Of a stretch of 8,826 nt of DNA, positions 6,159-8,826 are shown piece after piece; the stretch's first letter is position 1; the number at the start of each line of letters is the position of its first letter. Source of the stretch: an uncultured Lachnobacterium sp. (lineage in GTDB: Bacteria; Bacillota; Clostridia; Lachnospirales; Lachnospiraceae); NCBI GenBank assembly GCA_945971355.1, contig CAMFPD010000081.1, forward strand, positions 1-8,826, given 5' to 3'. Both the position numbers and the translations under genes were made by a program. The notes under the pieces were generated by a model. The model saw only the letters and a list, made by a program, of their open reading frames with translations. It made no database searches and was not told where the DNA came from.

Positions 6159-7493
6159 ATGAGCGTAAAGGTTGAAAATTTAGAGCACAACATGGCGAAA
6201 CTTACTATTGAGGTTTCAGCTGAGGAGTTAGAGAAAGCATTAAACAAAGCATACAACAAGCAGAAGAACCAGATTAGTGTTCCTGGTTTCCGTAAAGGAA
6301 AGGTTCCAAGAGCAATGGTTGAGAAGATGTATGGCGCAGAGATCTTCTACGAGGATGCAGCAAATGAGTTAATGCAGCAGACATATCCATCAGCAATTGA
6401 TGAGAGCGGAATCGATATCGTTTCACGTCCTACAGTTGATGTTGTTCAGATTGAAAAGGGAAAACCTTTCATTTATACAGCAGAAGTTGCTACAAGACCA
6501 GAAGTAACTCTTGGAAAATATATGGGAGTTACAGTAACTAAGATTGATACAACAGTTACAGATGAAGAGGTTGAGGCAGAGCTTGAGAACCAGAGAAATA
6601 CAAACGCAAGAACAGTTACAGTAACAGACAGACCTGTAAAAGAAGGGGATACAGCAGTTATCGATTTCGAGGGATTTGTTGATGGTGTAGCTTTCGCAGG
6701 TGGAAAGGGTGAGAACCATCCATTAGAGATTGGATCACACACATTTATCGATACATTTGAGGACCAGCTTGTTGGAAAGAACGTTGGAGATGAGCTTGAT
6801 GTTAATGTTACATTCCCAGAGCAGTATCAGGCAGCTGAGCTTGCAGGAAAGCCAGCAGTATTCAAGGTTAAGATCAACGAGATTAAGGCTAAGGAGCTTC
6901 CTGAGCTTGATGATGAGTTCGCACAGGATGTAGCAGGTGTTGATACATTAGCAGAGTACAAGGAAGAGGTTAAGAAGAACCTCACAGAGAAGAAAGAGGC
7001 AGAAGCCAGAAAGACAAAAGAGGATGAGGCTATCCAGAAGATTATTGACAAGTCAAAGATGGATATCCCAGAGGCTATGATTCAGACACAGTGTGAGACA
7101 ATGGTTAACGAGTTTGCACAGAGAATCGCTCAGTCTGGACTTTCTATGGATCAGTACTTACAGTTCTCAGGAATGACAGTAGATCAGTTAATGGAGCAGG
7201 TTCGTCCAGAGGCTGAGTCACGTATCAAGAGCAGCCTTGTTCTTGAGCAGATTGCAAAGGATGAGAACATCGAAGTAACAGATGCTGATATCGATGCAGA
7301 AATCGAAAAGATGGCAGCAGCATACGGAATGGAAGCTGATAAGCTTAAAGAGTACATGGGTGATGCAGAGAAGGAGTCTATGAAGAAAGACCTTGCAATC
7401 ACAAAGGCAGCAGATCTTGTTATGGAGAATATCAAAGAGCGTGCTAAAGCTAAGACAAAGAAAGAAAAAGAGGCAGAAGCTGCAGAAGAATAA
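6159..7493 (+). CDS. tig: Trigger factor, ribosome-associated chaperone and peptidyl-prolyl isomerase
   Basis: Trigger factor binds ribosomal protein L23 at the exit tunnel, shelters nascent chains and isomerises prolyl bonds. The 444-residue protein shows the three standard parts. The N-terminal ribosome-binding domain (about 1-115) has the signature loop GFRKGKVP (43-50). An FKBP-type PPIase domain spans about 150-245, with VKEGDTAVIDFEGFVDG and the PLEIGSHTFIDTFEDQLVG core. The helical C-terminal chaperone domain is split in sequence around the PPIase domain, and the protein ends in a Lys/Glu-rich tail. I chose the ATG at 6159: it gives the family N-terminus and follows AAGGAGGA (6140-6147), with a spacer of about 11 nt that is slightly long. 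An in-frame ATG at 6090 would add 23 residues unlike any trigger factor N-terminus and lacks a Shine-Dalgarno. clpP and clpX follow in the order common across bacteria. Confidence 0.96.
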   Translation: MSVKVENLEHNMAKLTIEVSAEELEKALNKAYNKQKNQISVPGFRKGKVPRAMVEKMYGAEIFYEDAANELMQQTYPSAIDESGIDIVSRPTVDVVQIEKGKPFIYTAEVATRPEVTLGKYMGVTVTKIDTTVTDEEVEAELENQRNTNARTVTVTDRPVKEGDTAVIDFEGFVDGVAFAGGKGENHPLEIGSHTFIDTFEDQLVGKNVGDELDVNVTFPEQYQAAELAGKPAVFKVKINEIKAKELPELDDEFAQDVAGVDTLAEYKEEVKKNLTEKKEAEARKTKEDEAIQKIIDKSKMDIPEAMIQTQCETMVNEFAQRIAQSGLSMDQYLQFSGMTVDQLMEQVRPEAESRIKSSLVLEQIAKDENIEVTDADIDAEIEKMAAAYGMEADKLKEYMGDAEKESMKKDLAITKAADLVMENIKERAKAKTKKEKEAEAAEE

Positions 7494-7519
7494 GATTTCG
7501 CAATATGTGAAATAAAATG

Positions 7520-7551
7520 GACTGGCTCAGTAAATACTGGGCCGGTCTTTT
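7520..7551 (+). terminator. Strong intrinsic terminator between tig and clpP
   Basis: GACTGGCTCAGTA (7520-7532) pairs with TACTGGGCCGGTC (7535-7547) through all 13 positions, two of them G-U, leaving an AA turn (in practice an AAAT loop on 12 pairs). TTTT follows at 7548-7551, then GAAC and a second TTTT. This is a textbook rho-independent terminator 27 bases after the tig stop and 28 bases before the clpP ATG. Because the G-U pairs become A-C on the other strand, it favours plus-strand termination. The 4-U tract is short, so partial read-through into clpP is plausible. Confidence 0.85.
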
Positions 7552-7578
7552 GAACTTTTATAAAGGAGGATTAAAATT

Positions 7579-8160
7579 ATGAGTTTAGTACCTTATGTCA
7601 TTGAACAGACTAGCAGAGGAGAGCGTAATTACGACATTTATTCTAGACTATTAAAGGATCGTATCATTTTTCTGGGTGAGGAAGTAAACGAGACTACAGC
7701 AAGTCTTGTAGTAGCACAGCTGTTATTCCTTGAGTCAGAGGATCCAAACAAGGATATTCATTTATATATCAATTCACCAGGAGGAATGGTTACAGCAGGA
7801 CTTGCAATTTACGATACCATGCAGTACATCAAGTGTGATGTTTCAACAATCTGTATTGGTCTTGCTGCAAGCATGGGAGCTTTTCTTCTTGCAGGTGGAG
7901 CAAAGGGAAAGAGATTTGCCCTTCCAAACGCTGAGATTATGATTCATCAGCCATCAGGTGGAGCAAAGGGACAGGCAACAGAGATTGAAATTGCAGCAGA
8001 GAATATTTTGAAGACAAAGAAACGTCTGAATCAGATTCTTGCTGAGAATACTGGTAAACCATATGAGACAATCGCGGCTGATACAGAGAGAGATCATTAT
8101 CTTTCAGCTCAGGAGGCTGCTGAATATGGTCTTATTGATAGTGTTATCACAAGCAGATAA
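7579..8160 (+). CDS. clpP: ATP-dependent Clp protease proteolytic subunit ClpP
   Basis: Serine protease that forms the double-heptamer barrel and degrades proteins fed in by ClpX or ClpC. The catalytic triad is visible: Ser98 in GLAASMGAF, His123 in MIHQPSGG, and Asp172 in DTERDHYLS. The oxyanion region SPGG (66-69) and handle-region helix (about 131-155) are present. The 193-residue length is standard, with the short N-terminus (SLVPYVIEQ) of the mature enzyme, so little or no propeptide is expected. AAAGGAGGA (7562-7570) precedes the ATG by 8 bases. The gene lies between tig and clpX. The terminator just upstream leaves no room for a promoter in the remaining 28 bases, so expression depends on read-through or on a promoter inside tig. 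Confidence 0.97.
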   Translation: MSLVPYVIEQTSRGERNYDIYSRLLKDRIIFLGEEVNETTASLVVAQLLFLESEDPNKDIHLYINSPGGMVTAGLAIYDTMQYIKCDVSTICIGLAASMGAFLLAGGAKGKRFALPNAEIMIHQPSGGAKGQATEIEIAAENILKTKKRLNQILAENTGKPYETIAADTERDHYLSAQEAAEYGLIDSVITSR

Positions 8161-8176
8161 TTATTAAAAATGAGAG

Positions 8177-8223
8177 AAAGCGTTAGAGGGTACCCCTGTT
8201 CTGGGATGCCCTCAAACAGCTTT
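8177..8223 (+). promoter_or_regulatory. Long bulged hairpin in the clpP-clpX intercistronic region
   Basis: Almost the whole gap folds into one hairpin of 18 pairs. AAAGC (8177-8181) pairs with GCTTT (8219-8223), GTT (8182-8184) with AAC (8215-8217), GAGGGTA (8186-8192) with TGCCCTC (8207-8213), and CCC (8193-8195) with GGG (8203-8205). It has two single-A bulges (8206, 8218), one A-A mismatch and a 7-nt loop. No T-run follows, so it is not a standard terminator. It ends just before the clpX Shine-Dalgarno GAAGGAG (8224-8230) without covering it. RNase cleavage, mRNA stabilisation of clpP, or tuning of clpX initiation are possible roles; none is proven by sequence. Confidence 0.55.
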
Positions 8224-8236
8224 GAAGGAGAGAAAA

Positions 8237-8826
8237 ATGGCAGTAAAAAATGACGGTAAGATTCGCTGCTCCTTTTGTGGAAAGTCACAGGAACAGGTGA
8301 ATCGATTAATAGCGGGTCCAAACGGTGCATACATCTGCGATGAATGTATAGATATCTGTGCAGAAATCATAGAGGAGGAAGCTTTTGATGAAGGCACTTC
8401 AGAGACTAAGTCAGGAGAGGAAATTAATTTATTAAAACCTCAGGAGTTAAAAGCTTTTCTTGATGACTATGTAATAGGACAGGATCAAGCTAAAAAGGTA
8501 CTTTCTGTAGCAGTTTACAACCATTACAAGAGAGTACTTGCAGGAAATGATCTGGGCGTTGAACTTCAGAAGAGCAATATTTTGATGCTCGGACCAACAG
8601 GTTCTGGAAAGACACTTCTTGCTCAGACACTTGCAAGAGTAATCAATGTTCCATTTGCAATAGCAGATGCAACAACATTGACAGAGGCTGGATATGTAGG
8701 TGAGGACGTAGAGAATATTCTTCTCAAGCTTATTCAGGCAGCTGATTATGATATCGAGCGTGCGCAGCACGGAATTATTTATATCGATGAGATTGATAAA
8801 ATTACAAAGAAGTCAGAGAATGTTTC
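8237..8826 (+). CDS. clpX: ATP-dependent Clp protease ATP-binding subunit ClpX (5' part, cut by window end)
   Basis: AAA+ unfoldase that recognises tagged or specific substrates, unfolds them and threads them into ClpP. The first 196 codons are present and open to the window edge; the full protein is usually about 410-430 residues. Seen: the N-terminal zinc-binding domain with Cys11, Cys14, Cys34 and Cys37 (CSFC and CDEC pairs), an acidic linker (about 43-62), Walker A GPTGSGKT (119-126), the pore-1 loop GYVGED (152-157), and Walker B IIYIDE (180-185). Sensor regions, the arginine finger and the ClpP-docking IGF loop would lie beyond the window. The ATG at 8237 follows GAAGGAG (8224-8230) by 6 bases. 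It is co-directional with clpP, 76 bases downstream, and probably co-transcribed through the intercistronic hairpin. Confidence 0.96.
   Translation, partial: MAVKNDGKIRCSFCGKSQEQVNRLIAGPNGAYICDECIDICAEIIEEEAFDEGTSETKSGEEINLLKPQELKAFLDDYVIGQDQAKKVLSVAVYNHYKRVLAGNDLGVELQKSNILMLGPTGSGKTLLAQTLARVINVPFAIADATTLTEAGYVGEDVENILLKLIQAADYDIERAQHGIIYIDEIDKITKKSENV

Noticed and set aside
7551..7570. TATAAA at 7559-7564 as a clpP -10 element
   Set aside because: Transcription would begin at or beyond the clpP Shine-Dalgarno, and there is no -35 at the right distance.

Overview
The window looks like chromosomal DNA from a low-to-moderate GC Firmicute of class Clostridia, most likely family Lachnospiraceae and possibly near Butyrivibrio or Pseudobutyrivibrio. 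The evidence is AGA/GGA/ACA-rich codon use, strong AAGGAGGA-type Shine-Dalgarno sites, a tig-clpP-clpX block, and a trigger factor N-terminus (MSVKVENLEHNMAKLTIEV) of a type I associate with Lachnospiraceae. The genus is a guess. There is no transposon, prophage, CRISPR array, tRNA or rRNA, and almost all the DNA is coding.

Layout. (1) Positions 1-120 start inside what appears to be the 3' half of an upstream terminator, followed by the control region of an ABC operon. (2) 121-3660 holds two abutting genes (stop TAA directly followed by ATG) for the halves of a heterodimeric ABC exporter. Their ATPase motifs are complementary in degeneracy: one has Asp for the catalytic Glu, the other has LSIGQ for LSGGQ. 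(3) 3743-5029 is an O-acetylhomoserine sulfhydrylase (metY type) with its own predicted promoter. (4) 5032-5898 on the minus strand is a YitT/DUF2179 membrane protein that converges on metY with a 2-base gap. (5) 5899-6158 is a 260-base divergent control region. It holds overlapping back-to-back promoters and, toward tig, a long folded leader RNA containing a small ORF with a good ribosome binding site. (6) 6159-8826 is tig-clpP-clpX, with clpX cut by the window end. A strong intrinsic terminator lies between tig and clpP, and a long bulged hairpin lies between clpP and clpX.

How the genes work together. Trigger factor meets nascent chains at the ribosome. ClpX unfolds substrates and feeds them to ClpP, so the right-hand block is a protein-quality-control unit. 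The ABC pair, the sulfur-assimilation enzyme and the YitT protein look like independent neighbours.

The most interesting part is the predicted tig leader, about 130 nt (6029-6158). It combines an 11-bp helix, a terminator-like hairpin, a competing long-range pairing that would block that hairpin, and a 27-codon leader ORF whose Shine-Dalgarno can be buried in the first hairpin. It resembles a riboswitch or a leader-peptide attenuator, but I match it to no known class. The functional reading is inference.
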